DNA of 50,574 bases from Prevotella corporis DSM 18810 = JCM 8529 (GTDB lineage Bacteria; Bacteroidota; Bacteroidia; Bacteroidales; Bacteroidaceae). The notes beneath the pieces are model-generated. The model saw only the letters and a list, made by a program, of their open reading frames with translations, made no database searches and was not told the origin of the DNA. Each line of letters opens with the position of its first letter. The first letter of the stretch is position 1. Where the stretch lies: NCBI RefSeq assembly GCF_000430525.1, contig NZ_AUME01000021.1, positions 1 through 50,574 of the forward strand, in the 5' to 3' direction. The position numbers and the translations under genes were made by a program. Below, one piece after another: positions 31,447 through 40,563 of the stretch.

Positions 31447-33036
31447 ATGAAACGATATTTATTTGCCCTTGTCTTAGGTTTGCTCATTCTGTCATCAGAG
31501 GCTTCGCCCTTAATGCCTCAAGAAAGCGATACAACAAAGTTAAGAGTTTTGAGGAATATTCAATATAAAGTGGAGATGCAAAGCTCTTTTTCCGGTAACA
31601 AGACTCCTTTGTGGCTCAATGCTAATAGGTACGGACTTAGTTCATTGGAGAAGGTTAATGGATATATTCGAGGTACTTTGGAGCGCCCTTTGTCCACAGA
31701 CGATGGTCGGAAGTGGGGATTGGGATATGGTGTTGACGTGGCATTTCCTGTAAACTATACCAGTAATGTTGTAATTCAACAGGCATACGTAGAAGGAAGA
31801 TGGTGGAATGGATCACTGACCATCGGTGCTAAAGAACAACCAATGGAGTTGAAGAACATGAGTCTCAGTACCGGTGCTCAGACATTAGGCATCAATGCGC
31901 GCCCCGTTCCACAGGTTCGTATCGCTTTACCAGAATATTGGACACTTCCTTTTGTTAATGGTTGGTTACACCTGAAGGGACATATTGCGTACGGAATGAT
32001 GACTGATGATAGCTGGCAGCACGGCTTTACCAATAAGAACAGCAAGTATTCCGACAAGGTTCTTTATCATTCGAAGGCTGGATATCTTAAGATTGGTAAC
32101 GAAGAAGTTTTCAGCCCTTGGTCAGTTGAGATGGGATTGGAGATGGTTGCACTCTTCGGTGGTACTTCTTATGTACCTGATGGCGATGGAACGATGCGTG
32201 AATTGAAAGGAGGGACGGGAATAAAGGACTTTTGGAATGCCTTCATTCCTGGTGGAGCAGATGTGGAAGAAACGACATATCAAAATGTTCAGGGAGACCA
32301 ACTTGGCAGTTGGCTCATGAAAATTAAATATACAGGTGACTCACAGAGTTTCTCTATCTATGCTGACAAATTCTTTGAAGACCATTCCTCGATGTTGCAG
32401 TTAGATTATGATGGATATGGCACGGGCGACGATTGGCAGGATAAAAAGGAAAGAAAATATTTGGTTTATGACTTGAAAGACTGGTTGTTGGGCTTTGAGT
32501 ATAATTATCATCCTGACCATTGGATTAACGATGTTGTTTTTGAATATGTTTATTCAAAATATCAAAGTGGTCCAATCTATCACGACCACACGAAGACAAT
32601 AGCTGACCACATCGGAGGACAAGATGATTACTACAACCACTATATTTACACAGGCTATCAGCATTGGGGGCAGGTTATGGGAAATCCTTTATATCGTTCA
32701 CCCATTTACAATACGGACGGTAAAATCTCAGTCAACAACAATCGATTTGTAGCCTTTCATTTGGGAATCGGTGGTCACCCGAATGAATTTGCCAACTGGC
32801 GATTTTTGGCCACTTATCAAAAAGGGTGGGGAACATACTCTAACCCGTTCACTAAGATGCGTCACAATGTAAGCTTGTTGGCCGAAACTACTTACAATCT
32901 ACATAGCAGAAAGCACAAATGGATGAAAGGCATAAATGTGAAAGGTGGCTATGGAATGGATTTTGGATCTATTTTGGGGGGAATAAATTATGGATTCCAA
33001 TTGACAATAAGCAAGGTCGGGCTATTTAATTTATAA
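31447..33036 (+). CDS. Wzi family capsule assembly outer-membrane protein
   Basis: 529 residues starting MKRYLFALVLGLLI, signal peptide to about residue 20, then a beta-barrel with the Wzi family layout (early NRYGLSSLEKVNGYIRG, TGAQTLGINARPVPQVRI, and a C-terminal ending LTISKVGLFNL). In Wzi proteins the barrel helps attach capsular polysaccharide to the cell surface. An upstream open frame to 31237 spans the promoter and is not coding. Followed after four bases by a lipocalin-like lipoprotein gene; next to the polysaccharide cluster. Confidence 0.85.
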   Translation: MKRYLFALVLGLLILSSEASPLMPQESDTTKLRVLRNIQYKVEMQSSFSGNKTPLWLNANRYGLSSLEKVNGYIRGTLERPLSTDDGRKWGLGYGVDVAFPVNYTSNVVIQQAYVEGRWWNGSLTIGAKEQPMELKNMSLSTGAQTLGINARPVPQVRIALPEYWTLPFVNGWLHLKGHIAYGMMTDDSWQHGFTNKNSKYSDKVLYHSKAGYLKIGNEEVFSPWSVEMGLEMVALFGGTSYVPDGDGTMRELKGGTGIKDFWNAFIPGGADVEETTYQNVQGDQLGSWLMKIKYTGDSQSFSIYADKFFEDHSSMLQLDYDGYGTGDDWQDKKERKYLVYDLKDWLLGFEYNYHPDHWINDVVFEYVYSKYQSGPIYHDHTKTIADHIGGQDDYYNHYIYTGYQHWGQVMGNPLYRSPIYNTDGKISVNNNRFVAFHLGIGGHPNEFANWRFLATYQKGWGTYSNPFTKMRHNVSLLAETTYNLHSRKHKWMKGINVKGGYGMDFGSILGGINYGFQLTISKVGLFNL

Positions 33037-33040
33037 GGAT

Positions 33041-33490
33041 ATGAAAAGCATAAATCATCATTTTATACTTATAGCAATTCTGCCTATAATGGCATTCATG
33101 TTGTTCAGCTGCTCATTTGAGACCGACAACGCACCTCAGGAATTGGAGGGAATGTGGCATCTCACATCAATTAGAATTGATAATGACTCCATAGCAAATT
33201 ATGCCGATAAACGTGTCTTTTGGTCTTTTCAGGCCAAGTTGTTGCAAATTGAAGACAAGACTGCTCGTCATCATAGAATTATTTATCACTATTTGAAAGA
33301 CGGATCACAATTGATATTAGAGAAACCTTTTAGGTATGACAGAGAAAATGGCGATGAGTTGTTGACAGATACCTCACTTTTGACATTTTATGGGATTAAT
33401 TCCCTGTCAGAAACATTTACTTATAGGTTGGATGGCAATCAACTTATTTTAGAGAACGGTCAGACTAAAATGACGTTTGAGAAGTTTTAA
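33041..33490 (+). CDS. Lipocalin-like lipoprotein
   Basis: 149 residues, lipobox LFSC (Cys24). After a short linker, LEGMWHLTSIRID begins a small lipocalin-like barrel with a late FTYRLDGNQLILENGQTKMTFEKF; such proteins are common in Bacteroidota with unknown ligands. Tight spacing behind wzi suggests the same transcript. The last four bases overlap the convergent WecA-type gene. Confidence 0.68.
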   Translation: MKSINHHFILIAILPIMAFMLFSCSFETDNAPQELEGMWHLTSIRIDNDSIANYADKRVFWSFQAKLLQIEDKTARHHRIIYHYLKDGSQLILEKPFRYDRENGDELLTDTSLLTFYGINSLSETFTYRLDGNQLILENGQTKMTFEKF

Positions 33491-34599
33491 AACTCTTGAA
33501 ACGGTTGTTCGTTCTTCTTCTTTATGTATCTATTTATGACGAATAGGTGTAAGCAAATATAGAGAATAATATCTATCAAGACCAAAAGAGTTATGCTGAT
33601 AAAATCATAGAAAACAGCATTGAATACGATATAGAATATCGCCAATGAGATTATTGCCAACAAAGTTTGGTGCTGGGAGAGTCCAGCCCTCATGAGTTTG
33701 TGGTGGATATGATTTTTATCAGGTTGGAAAATCTTATGACCATGCAAAATTCTTGTAATGATAATCCTGCAAACGTCGAATGTTGGTACAATCAGTAGCG
33801 TGAAGGAGAGAAACATCGATTCCCTTCGATACCCCATGACGTTAGGGTTATACATGCAGAATTTCACAAAGAGAACCCCAAGTATATAGCCAATGGTCAG
33901 AGAACCAGAATCTCCCATGAATATTTTTCTATTATTTTCAATTTTACCAAATATGTTATAATAGAGAAAAGGTATCAAAACTCCGATGAGACCTGCAATC
34001 AAAATGCAATATACCCATAGCTGCTCAAGAAAGAAGCTGTGTAAAAAACCACATAGAGCAATAAAAGACAGGCTGGCAGACAGGCCGTCAATACCATCTA
34101 TAAGGTTCATCGCATTCATGATGAACACCAACAGAAAAACAGTTAGAGGAGCACCTATCCAATATGGGATCTCATATATCCCAAAAAATCCATATAAATT
34201 GTTTATATATAGCCATGACAAGGGCAACAGACAGGAAGCGATGATTTGAATAAAGAATTTCACTCTTGCCTTCATTCCAAAAACATCGTCAATGAGCCCC
34301 ATCGCATAAATGATTCCTAATCCGATGGCAAAGAATATGGTCCATGGGCTAATGTCAATCTTTTTTCCGTTATAGGCATAGGCCCAGACGAGCAATGCCA
34401 CAATCGTTGAAGCCAAAATACTTGGAAGAAACGAGATTCCTCCCAATCTTGGAATGGCATTTTTGTGTACTTTACGCATATTAGGAATATCATATAGTTG
34501 CTTTTCTTTACAAAAGTTCATTATCTGTGGTATAATGAGGAAGCCACAAATACAACTTAGAAGAAAGGCCAACAAGCAGATGATGATATATACTGACAT
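33487..34599 (-). CDS. Polyprenyl-phosphate GlcNAc/HexNAc-1-phosphate transferase (WecA/MraY type)
   Basis: 370-residue integral membrane enzyme of the PNPT superfamily, which starts lipid-linked glycan synthesis on undecaprenyl phosphate. About eleven helices; catalytic motifs GLIDDVFGM, NLIDGIDGLSA and FMGDSGSL, plus the WecA-like HIHHKLMRAG near the C-terminus. Sits at one edge of the polysaccharide cluster; the other edge has a PglC/WcaJ-type enzyme. Its start is separated from the next gene by a 455-base divergent spacer. Confidence 0.88.
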   Translation of the reverse strand: MSVYIIICLLAFLLSCICGFLIIPQIMNFCKEKQLYDIPNMRKVHKNAIPRLGGISFLPSILASTIVALLVWAYAYNGKKIDISPWTIFFAIGLGIIYAMGLIDDVFGMKARVKFFIQIIASCLLPLSWLYINNLYGFFGIYEIPYWIGAPLTVFLLVFIMNAMNLIDGIDGLSASLSFIALCGFLHSFFLEQLWVYCILIAGLIGVLIPFLYYNIFGKIENNRKIFMGDSGSLTIGYILGVLFVKFCMYNPNVMGYRRESMFLSFTLLIVPTFDVCRIIITRILHGHKIFQPDKNHIHHKLMRAGLSQHQTLLAIISLAIFYIVFNAVFYDFISITLLVLIDIILYICLHLFVINRYIKKKNEQPFQEF

Positions 34600-35054
34600 A
34601 ATTTGTTTTTTATAAATTAAAACAACAAATACAGTTGTTTTATTGTGTTTGAATAAACAAAAATTACGTCAAACGTCTTACTTCCTACTTAGTTTGCATC
34701 GCATTCGATTAATCAATCAATATTTCTGAACGTCAATCCGTAAAATAGGTAGTGACTTTGATGAATCATTCCGGTTTGGCTACCATGAAATCTAACCAGA
34801 TAAGCAATGGTTAGAATCTTATGCAGTAACCATCTGAATTACAGTGATATACCGAATGAATATCAAAGGGTGAGCTTTCACAATGCGAAAGGTCAGACTT
34901 TGTGTCATAAAAGGTCATCTATCGCAAGCCCAATGCTGAACTTTCTCCAAAAGTTTATGATTCAGCCCTTTTGCAAAATATTTGCACTGTATAATTAAAA
35001 TAAAAATTATTTTTTTGAGTTATATTACTCAAGGAGAAATATTATACAACAAAC
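34600..35054. other. Divergent spacer at the start of the polysaccharide region
   Basis: 455 bases between the minus-strand WecA-type gene and the plus-strand glycosyltransferase. Contains 22-bp repeat array 4, AT-rich stretches, and an AGGAG ribosome-binding-like motif at about 35031. No gene that I can support; the short open frame 34807-34998 lies over the repeats. Confidence 0.55.
34865..34953. repeat. Degenerate 22-bp tandem repeat array 4
   Basis: Units start at 34865, 34888, 34910 and 34933 (AAAGGGTGAGCTTTCACA, AAAGGTCAGACTTTGTG, AAAGGTCATCTATCGCA, ATGCTGAACTTTCT). The clearest example of the 22-23-bp period. Unlike the others it lies between divergent genes. Confidence 0.75.
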
Positions 35055-35810
35055 ATGAAATTATCCATTATCACAGCAACATATAATAGTGCAGCAACCC
35101 TCGTTGACACCATTAAATCGGTTTTAGGGCAAGATTATAAGAATATTGAATACATTATAGTTGATGGTGGGTCAACAGATGAGACATTAGATATTATAAA
35201 AGAATACGCACTTCGTTTTGACGGCAGACTGAAATGGATCTCCGAAAAAGATAAAGGAATCTATGATGCTATGAACAAAGGGATTATGATGTCAACAGGC
35301 GATGTAGTGGGTATTCTCAATTCAGATGATTATTATACGAGTAGCGATGTGCTCTCTACATATGTTAAGGCTTTTAAGGAATCAGACGTTGACGCTGTCT
35401 TTGGAGATGTACACTTTATTCGCGAAGGTGAACCTAACAAGGTAGCACGCTATTACTCATCAAAAATATTTCGTCCTTCGTTGTTGCGTTTTGGATTTAT
35501 GCCTGCTCATCCCTCTTTTTATCTTCGTCGTGAGGTTTACCAAAAGGCTGGTTTTTATAGTTTAGATTATAAAATAGGGTCAGATTTTGAAATGATGGTG
35601 CGATTATTCAAAAATCATCACATAAGCTATAAGTATATTCATAAAGACGTTGTTACGATGCGCATGGGGGGAGCAAGTACAAATGGGGTAGGGAGTCATT
35701 TCCTATTGTTGAAGGAAGACACAAGAGCTTGTAAATCAAACGGTATATACACCCACCCTTTGTTTGTTTTGTTGAAATATATATACAAAGTTTTTGAATT
35801 TAAATTATGA
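35055..35810 (+). CDS. Glycosyltransferase family 2
   Basis: 251 residues, GT-A fold: SIITATYNSAATL at residues 4-16, VDGGSTDET, ISEKDKGIYDAMNKGI and the metal-binding NSDDYY (about 93-98). Resembles WcaA-type enzymes of surface polysaccharide assembly; cytoplasmic with membrane-associated C-terminus. Its last four bases overlap the next gene (ATGA), so translation is coupled. Confidence 0.9.
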   Translation: MKLSIITATYNSAATLVDTIKSVLGQDYKNIEYIIVDGGSTDETLDIIKEYALRFDGRLKWISEKDKGIYDAMNKGIMMSTGDVVGILNSDDYYTSSDVLSTYVKAFKESDVDAVFGDVHFIREGEPNKVARYYSSKIFRPSLLRFGFMPAHPSFYLRREVYQKAGFYSLDYKIGSDFEMMVRLFKNHHISYKYIHKDVVTMRMGGASTNGVGSHFLLLKEDTRACKSNGIYTHPLFVLLKYIYKVFEFKL

Positions 35811-37561
35811 TATTGCATCTATTGAATATCAAAGAATTAAGACTATTGACAGCTTTACTTTTGACACTGTTTCCCTTGTCTTTATTGGCTGACAACTATC
35901 TTTTTAAAGATGGCAAGTCTGATTATATTATCATTTGTAATGCTCCTAAGGGCTCTTCTGAATATACGTCAGCAATGGAAATGCAAGCTTATATACAGAA
36001 GATAAATGGAGTAATGCTTCCAATCAATCCCAAAGAGCAGACTAATAGAAAACATATCTACATAGGATATAACAAAGAATTAAGGAAATTAGGGATAAAG
36101 CAACCCTCTGATTCTAACGAAGGATTTGTTTATAAAACTATTGGAGAGGATTTATATATTTTTGGAGGAAAACAATTAGGAACTATGTATGGTGTTTTCT
36201 CTTTTTTAGAAGACCAATTGGGCATTCATTGGTACACAAAAGATTATGTAAAAATACCAAAGTTAACACAATGGATATTGCCTTCAACGCTCAGTGTTAC
36301 TGAAAAGCCAGCTTTTAAATATCGACATGTATTCTTTTACACATCGCGTATCAATCATGATTGGAATGCACACAATAAGTTGAATACAACTATGGGGTTG
36401 AATATTAAAAATAAATATGGCGGTTTAACATCTTATTGGGGTATTCATACAATGCAAAACATGGTAACGCAGGAAATGTTTTCAACACACCCAGAATATT
36501 TTGCTTTAATAAATGGAGAACGAAACAAAGAGGGGCAATTATGCTTATCTAACAAAGAAGTTATAGATTTGTTGAAAAGAGAAACCTTGAAAATGATAAT
36601 GGAAAATCCTAGTCATTGGTGTTATAGTGTTTCACAGAAAGACAATGACATGTTTTGCGAGTGTGATAACTGTCAAATATTGATGCAGAAATATGGAGGC
36701 TATTCAGGAATATTGATTTGGGCAATTAATCAAGTTGCTGATGAAGTAAAAAAAACATATCCCAATGTAAAGATAGGAACGTTTGCTTACCATAAAACGC
36801 AAACACCTCCAAAGCATATAACACCGAGAGAGAATGTTGTTATCCGTTTATGCGATGTTGAATGTTGTTTCGGACACCCAATAGCATACGAACAAGGACA
36901 TAATCGTTTGTTTCTCAATGATTTGAAACAATGGAAGAAATTAACCGATAATATTTATATTTGGGACTATGCAACTGGATTTTTTCAATACCTTGCACCT
37001 TTTCCCAATATATATGCAGTGTCTGAAAACTTAAAAACTTTCAAGGAAAATAATGTTATTGGTGTAATGAACCAAGGTCAATATCAAAATTATGGAGGTG
37101 AATTTTATGAATTGAAGCAATGGGTGTTTTCTAAATTATTGTGGAATCCCAATGCTAACCTTGACAATTTGATAACTACATTTATAACCGATTTTTATGG
37201 AGCAGCTGCACCGTATGTGCGTGAGTATTACGACCTCACTGCCAACCTTCTCAAGGATGAGGGAAAACATCTTATGTTTGATACCCACTATGATAGCGAC
37301 ATTTACACAAAAGACTTTATAAAAGCCGGAAGACATATTCTTAAGAAAGCAAAAGAAAGTGTTAAAGACGACGAAACATTGTTGTTTCGTGTGGAAGAAC
37401 TTTATGCTCAAATACTATATTTATCAGTTAAACGCGATCCATGGAAATCGGTTAATGACGGAAGTCTGACAGAATTAAAAGCTTTTCTCAAGGCTACAGG
37501 TATGAATGTAAGTGAAAACGAAACAGCTGAACAATTTATTAAATCGCCAGAACCGATATGA
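35807..37561 (+). CDS. DUF4838 glycoside hydrolase-like secreted protein
   Basis: 584 residues with a signal-like hydrophobic N-terminus (about 10-28), an alpha-glucuronidase-type N-terminal domain (about 40-130, FVYKTIGEDLYIFGGK) and a large DUF4838 domain with CYSVSQKDNDMFCECDNCQ, VVIRLCDVECCFGHP and NQGQYQNYGGEFYELKQW. Some members of this family are, as I recall, endo-acting hexosaminidases (GH163); the acid residues near GEFYELKQW would be candidates for catalysis. Unusual inside a polysaccharide biosynthesis cluster, coupled to a glycosyltransferase gene by a four-base overlap. Confidence 0.75.
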   Translation: MILHLLNIKELRLLTALLLTLFPLSLLADNYLFKDGKSDYIIICNAPKGSSEYTSAMEMQAYIQKINGVMLPINPKEQTNRKHIYIGYNKELRKLGIKQPSDSNEGFVYKTIGEDLYIFGGKQLGTMYGVFSFLEDQLGIHWYTKDYVKIPKLTQWILPSTLSVTEKPAFKYRHVFFYTSRINHDWNAHNKLNTTMGLNIKNKYGGLTSYWGIHTMQNMVTQEMFSTHPEYFALINGERNKEGQLCLSNKEVIDLLKRETLKMIMENPSHWCYSVSQKDNDMFCECDNCQILMQKYGGYSGILIWAINQVADEVKKTYPNVKIGTFAYHKTQTPPKHITPRENVVIRLCDVECCFGHPIAYEQGHNRLFLNDLKQWKKLTDNIYIWDYATGFFQYLAPFPNIYAVSENLKTFKENNVIGVMNQGQYQNYGGEFYELKQWVFSKLLWNPNANLDNLITTFITDFYGAAAPYVREYYDLTANLLKDEGKHLMFDTHYDSDIYTKDFIKAGRHILKKAKESVKDDETLLFRVEELYAQILYLSVKRDPWKSVNDGSLTELKAFLKATGMNVSENETAEQFIKSPEPI

Positions 37562-37669
37562 CTGATATTCTTAATTGCCTGCATAATCGTCCTCGATATT
37601 TTTTATAGGTGTTTTCATATCCTAGTACGTAGGCATACTTATTGAAATGTTGTTTGTAGTTTTTTGATA

Positions 37670-38371
37670 TTATATTTTTTTTAAGAGGAAATAGATTAAA
37701 TAACATCTATATTTGATTTTAAAGAATAAGGTGGTGGTTTTTTTTATGCCTCCTGAAGATGTATTATTAGAATGTCTTCTGTATTTTATTAAAGGTATAT
37801 TCAAAACTTTCACTTTGTAGAAGGCTAATGCAACTATTGAAATCCAATTATCATGAGTGCATAATGTATGATTGGGTGGAAAGGGGAGAATTTTTTTTAA
37901 AAGTTCTTTTCTAAATGAAAGACAACAACCTAAGTAGCTGAATTTAATGAGATTATTTATAAATCCATGTTTTGTATTTCTGATTGCAAAAAACGATGGT
38001 TCTATCGTATTCATATTGTGATCTACCACTATTGCATCGGAAATCACCATGTCGTATTTCAACAGATATTGCATGCACACTTCTATTTTGTTAGGTAACC
38101 ATACATCGTCTTGGTCGCAAAGAAATATATAATTGCCTTTAGCCTGTTTTATGGCATTTTCAAAGTTGCTTGTATAACCTTTTTCGCCTTGGTTTTTGAA
38201 AATTTTTATCTTTTCGCTATTTATTTTGGTCAGTACTTGGATAGTATTATCTGTGGAATAATCGTCTGAAATAATAATTTCATCATTTTCTTTTAGTTGT
38301 GGAAGTATAGAAGCAATTTGTTCTTCTATATATTTCTCACCATTATAAGTTGCAATGCATACTGAAATCAT
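37670..38371 (-). CDS. Glycosyltransferase family 2 (rhamnosyltransferase-like)
   Basis: 233 residues. SVCIATYNGEKYIEEQI (3-19), ISDDYSTDNT, the metal-binding CDQDDVW (about 99-105) and HDNW. The DQDD motif and length fit alpha-1,3-rhamnosyltransferase-like enzymes, but donor and linkage cannot be deduced. Follows the 294-residue-frame GT gene on the same strand with four bases between. Confidence 0.88.
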   Translation of the reverse strand: MISVCIATYNGEKYIEEQIASILPQLKENDEIIISDDYSTDNTIQVLTKINSEKIKIFKNQGEKGYTSNFENAIKQAKGNYIFLCDQDDVWLPNKIEVCMQYLLKYDMVISDAIVVDHNMNTIEPSFFAIRNTKHGFINNLIKFSYLGCCLSFRKELLKKILPFPPNHTLCTHDNWISIVALAFYKVKVLNIPLIKYRRHSNNTSSGGIKKTTTLFFKIKYRCYLIYFLLKKI

Positions 38372-38375
38372 AGTC

Positions 38376-39230
38376 CTAAAGTTTTAATTTAAACCATGCA
38401 AATATACCTTTCCACATATATTTCCATCTTTGGAAGCCACCTTTGATGAATGGGAAATAGATAAGACGTAATAAAAATTTAGTTCCTTTTCCTAATTTGA
38501 AGGCAAGTGGAGTGTAGTTTCTTGTCAATAATATTAAAAAGTTTCGATATTGATAATAATATCTTGGCGGAGCAGAAAATATTATAGTGTGGCCTCCTAT
38601 GTTTTTCTGGTTTTTGCCTACTTGATGTTCAATTTTCAAATGTGAGGTAATTCCACATAGGTATCCTTTAGAAATGGCTCTGAAACACCACTCACAATCT
38701 ACAAAATCAATAAATAATTTTTCTTCAAAGAAGCCCACGTCATAGAAGGTTTTTATGCAAACACATGAGCCTGAAGATATTATTTCTTTTTTAAAAATAA
38801 ATCCGTTGTCTCCTTTTATATCTTTGTGGATGATGGATTTGTATTCTTTTTTGTTGTCTTTATTGATGATAGTGGGACCTAAAATGGCTAAATTCGGATA
38901 AGTTTTTTTTATTTGTACAAACTCGTTGAGTATTTGTTTTGGATAATTTTCTCCAAAACAGCTATCTTGGTCAAAGAAGATGATATGTTCTATGGTGTGA
39001 TCTAAAAGAATGCTTTTTATTGCTATGTTTTGCGCTTTGGCAATGCCGGTGTTCTTATGGAGGCTTATATAGCTCATTTTCCCGACTGTATTACCAGAAA
39101 AGTTGCTTTGTGAAGAGTTATCAACTATACTTCCTTTATAAATATTGGCAATTCTTTGAATATGTATCAACTCGTTTTCTTCAGGATTGAAGAGTACAAA
39201 TGCAATAGCGATGTTATCTGTTGATGACAT
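38376..39230 (-). CDS. Glycosyltransferase family 2 (WbbL/rhamnosyltransferase-like)
   Basis: 284 residues from ATG 39230 (ten codons upstream there is only a TTG that coincides with the promoter box). IAIAFVLFNP at the N-terminus, IIFFDQDSCF (the DQD metal motif) and FFEEKLFIDFVDCEWCFRA are typical of WbbL-type rhamnosyltransferases. Promoter box TAACTTTG on the minus strand at 39258-39265. Confidence 0.88.
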   Translation of the reverse strand: MSSTDNIAIAFVLFNPEENELIHIQRIANIYKGSIVDNSSQSNFSGNTVGKMSYISLHKNTGIAKAQNIAIKSILLDHTIEHIIFFDQDSCFGENYPKQILNEFVQIKKTYPNLAILGPTIINKDNKKEYKSIIHKDIKGDNGFIFKKEIISSGSCVCIKTFYDVGFFEEKLFIDFVDCEWCFRAISKGYLCGITSHLKIEHQVGKNQKNIGGHTIIFSAPPRYYYQYRNFLILLTRNYTPLAFKLGKGTKFLLRLIYFPFIKGGFQRWKYMWKGIFAWFKLKL

Positions 39231-39257
39231 TTTGAATATATTGTTGATAAACAACTG

Positions 39258-39305
39258 CAAAGTTAATCATTATTTTGAGATTTCCAATTAAAAGTTTTAT
39301 CTTTG
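39258..39305. promoter_or_regulatory. Back-to-back promoters inside the polysaccharide cluster
   Basis: Minus strand: TAACTTTG (39258-39265) for the WbbL-like gene. Plus strand: TTTG (39274-39277), 20-base spacer, TATCTTTG (39298-39305) for the GT4 gene. The two boxes are about 33 bases apart, so the -33 regions overlap. Confidence 0.6.
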
Positions 39306-39349
39306 CAGCTGCGTGGTTAGTTATTTTTGTCGATAGTGGAATATAATAT

Positions 39350-40417
39350 ATGAAAGTACTTTTTGACCATCAAATTTTTAGCTATGTTTATGGTGGCGCA
39401 TCTAAATATTTTACAATGCTTCTAAAGTATCTACCTCGTGAGTGCTGGGATACGACAACGCTATTAACAAGTAATGAATATGTACGGGCTGAAAAGTTAA
39501 TGCCATTTACTCTTAAAAAATATTTTAGGGGGCAGACGGTCTTGCAAGAATATTTAAACAGACCATATAGTAATTTCATGATAAAAAAGAAATGTTATGA
39601 TATCTTTCATCAAACCAATTTTGGAACATATTGTTTAGATAAAATAGGTAGTAAACCTATGGTAACAACTTATCATGACGCCAACCTATCAACTATTGAT
39701 CCACATCCCGAATTAGTAGAACAGCAGAGAGTATCGCTTGAACGTGCTGATTCCGTTATTGTTGTAAGTGAGAATACTAAAAAAGATTTATTGCAGCTTT
39801 TTAAGGTAGATGAGACTAAGGTTTCGGTGATTTATCATGGGATTGAAATACCAGATTTGTCAAAACTCAATCACGAAAGAATAGTAGAACGTCCTTATAT
39901 TTTGTATGTCGGAAGGCGAACATTCTATAAGAATTTTGATAATTTTGTAAAAGCATGTTCTTTAGTAATCAGTACATTCCCAGATATTCAAGTCGTTTGC
40001 ACGTCATCATGTTTTTCAAACAAAGAGTATTCAAAGTTTAAGTCTTTGGGGATCGAAGATAATATGAAGGCAATCTGCTGTGACGAGGCAGACATGGTGA
40101 GATTATATAGAGATGCGATAGCTTTTGTTTTCCCTAGCTTTTACGAAGGCTTTGGAATGCCTATTTTAGAATCTTGGAGTTGTAATTGTCCGGTAGTTTT
40201 ATCAACAGCAAGTTGTTTTCCTGAAATTGCAGCTGACGCTGGATTGTATTTTGCTCCTGATTCAGTAGATGAAATGTTTTCACAAATTATGAAAGTTATA
40301 GAAGATGATGCTTTAAAAGAAACTTTGAGGCAAAGGGGAACTGAACGCCTGAAGAAGTTTTCTTGGGAGCGATGTGCCAATGAACACCTAAAAGTTTATC
40401 AGTCTTTAGCTGATTAA
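39350..40417 (+). CDS. Glycosyltransferase family 4 (mannosyltransferase-like)
   Basis: 355 residues, GT-B fold. N-terminal acceptor domain (FDHQIFSYVYGGASKYF), then nucleotide-sugar domain with PYILYVGRRTFYKNFDN, SFYEGFGMPILESWSCN (the EX7E motif) and PVVLSTASCFPEIAADA. Transfers an activated sugar to the growing lipid-linked unit on the cytoplasmic face. The only plus-strand gene in the 37.7-48.8 kb block. Confidence 0.9.
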   Translation: MKVLFDHQIFSYVYGGASKYFTMLLKYLPRECWDTTTLLTSNEYVRAEKLMPFTLKKYFRGQTVLQEYLNRPYSNFMIKKKCYDIFHQTNFGTYCLDKIGSKPMVTTYHDANLSTIDPHPELVEQQRVSLERADSVIVVSENTKKDLLQLFKVDETKVSVIYHGIEIPDLSKLNHERIVERPYILYVGRRTFYKNFDNFVKACSLVISTFPDIQVVCTSSCFSNKEYSKFKSLGIEDNMKAICCDEADMVRLYRDAIAFVFPSFYEGFGMPILESWSCNCPVVLSTASCFPEIAADAGLYFAPDSVDEMFSQIMKVIEDDALKETLRQRGTERLKKFSWERCANEHLKVYQSLAD

Positions 40418-40563
40418 GATGTATTATTGTTCTGTGAAAATGAATTGGCTACTCTAAATATCTACCATAAAGAACAGAACCAACATTTAGGAATGGTTTA
40501 GATATTATACAACGAACTTATAAGTAAAGATACTATCCGTACTTCTCTTATGGTTTCAAATTG

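Noticed and set aside
31221..31487. 88-codon minus-strand frame overlapping the wzi promoter
   Set aside because: AT-rich, overlaps the start of wzi, no family resemblance.
34807..34998. 63-codon open frame upstream of the GT2 gene
   Set aside because: It runs through the 22-bp repeat array and has no ribosome-binding context or recognisable protein pattern.
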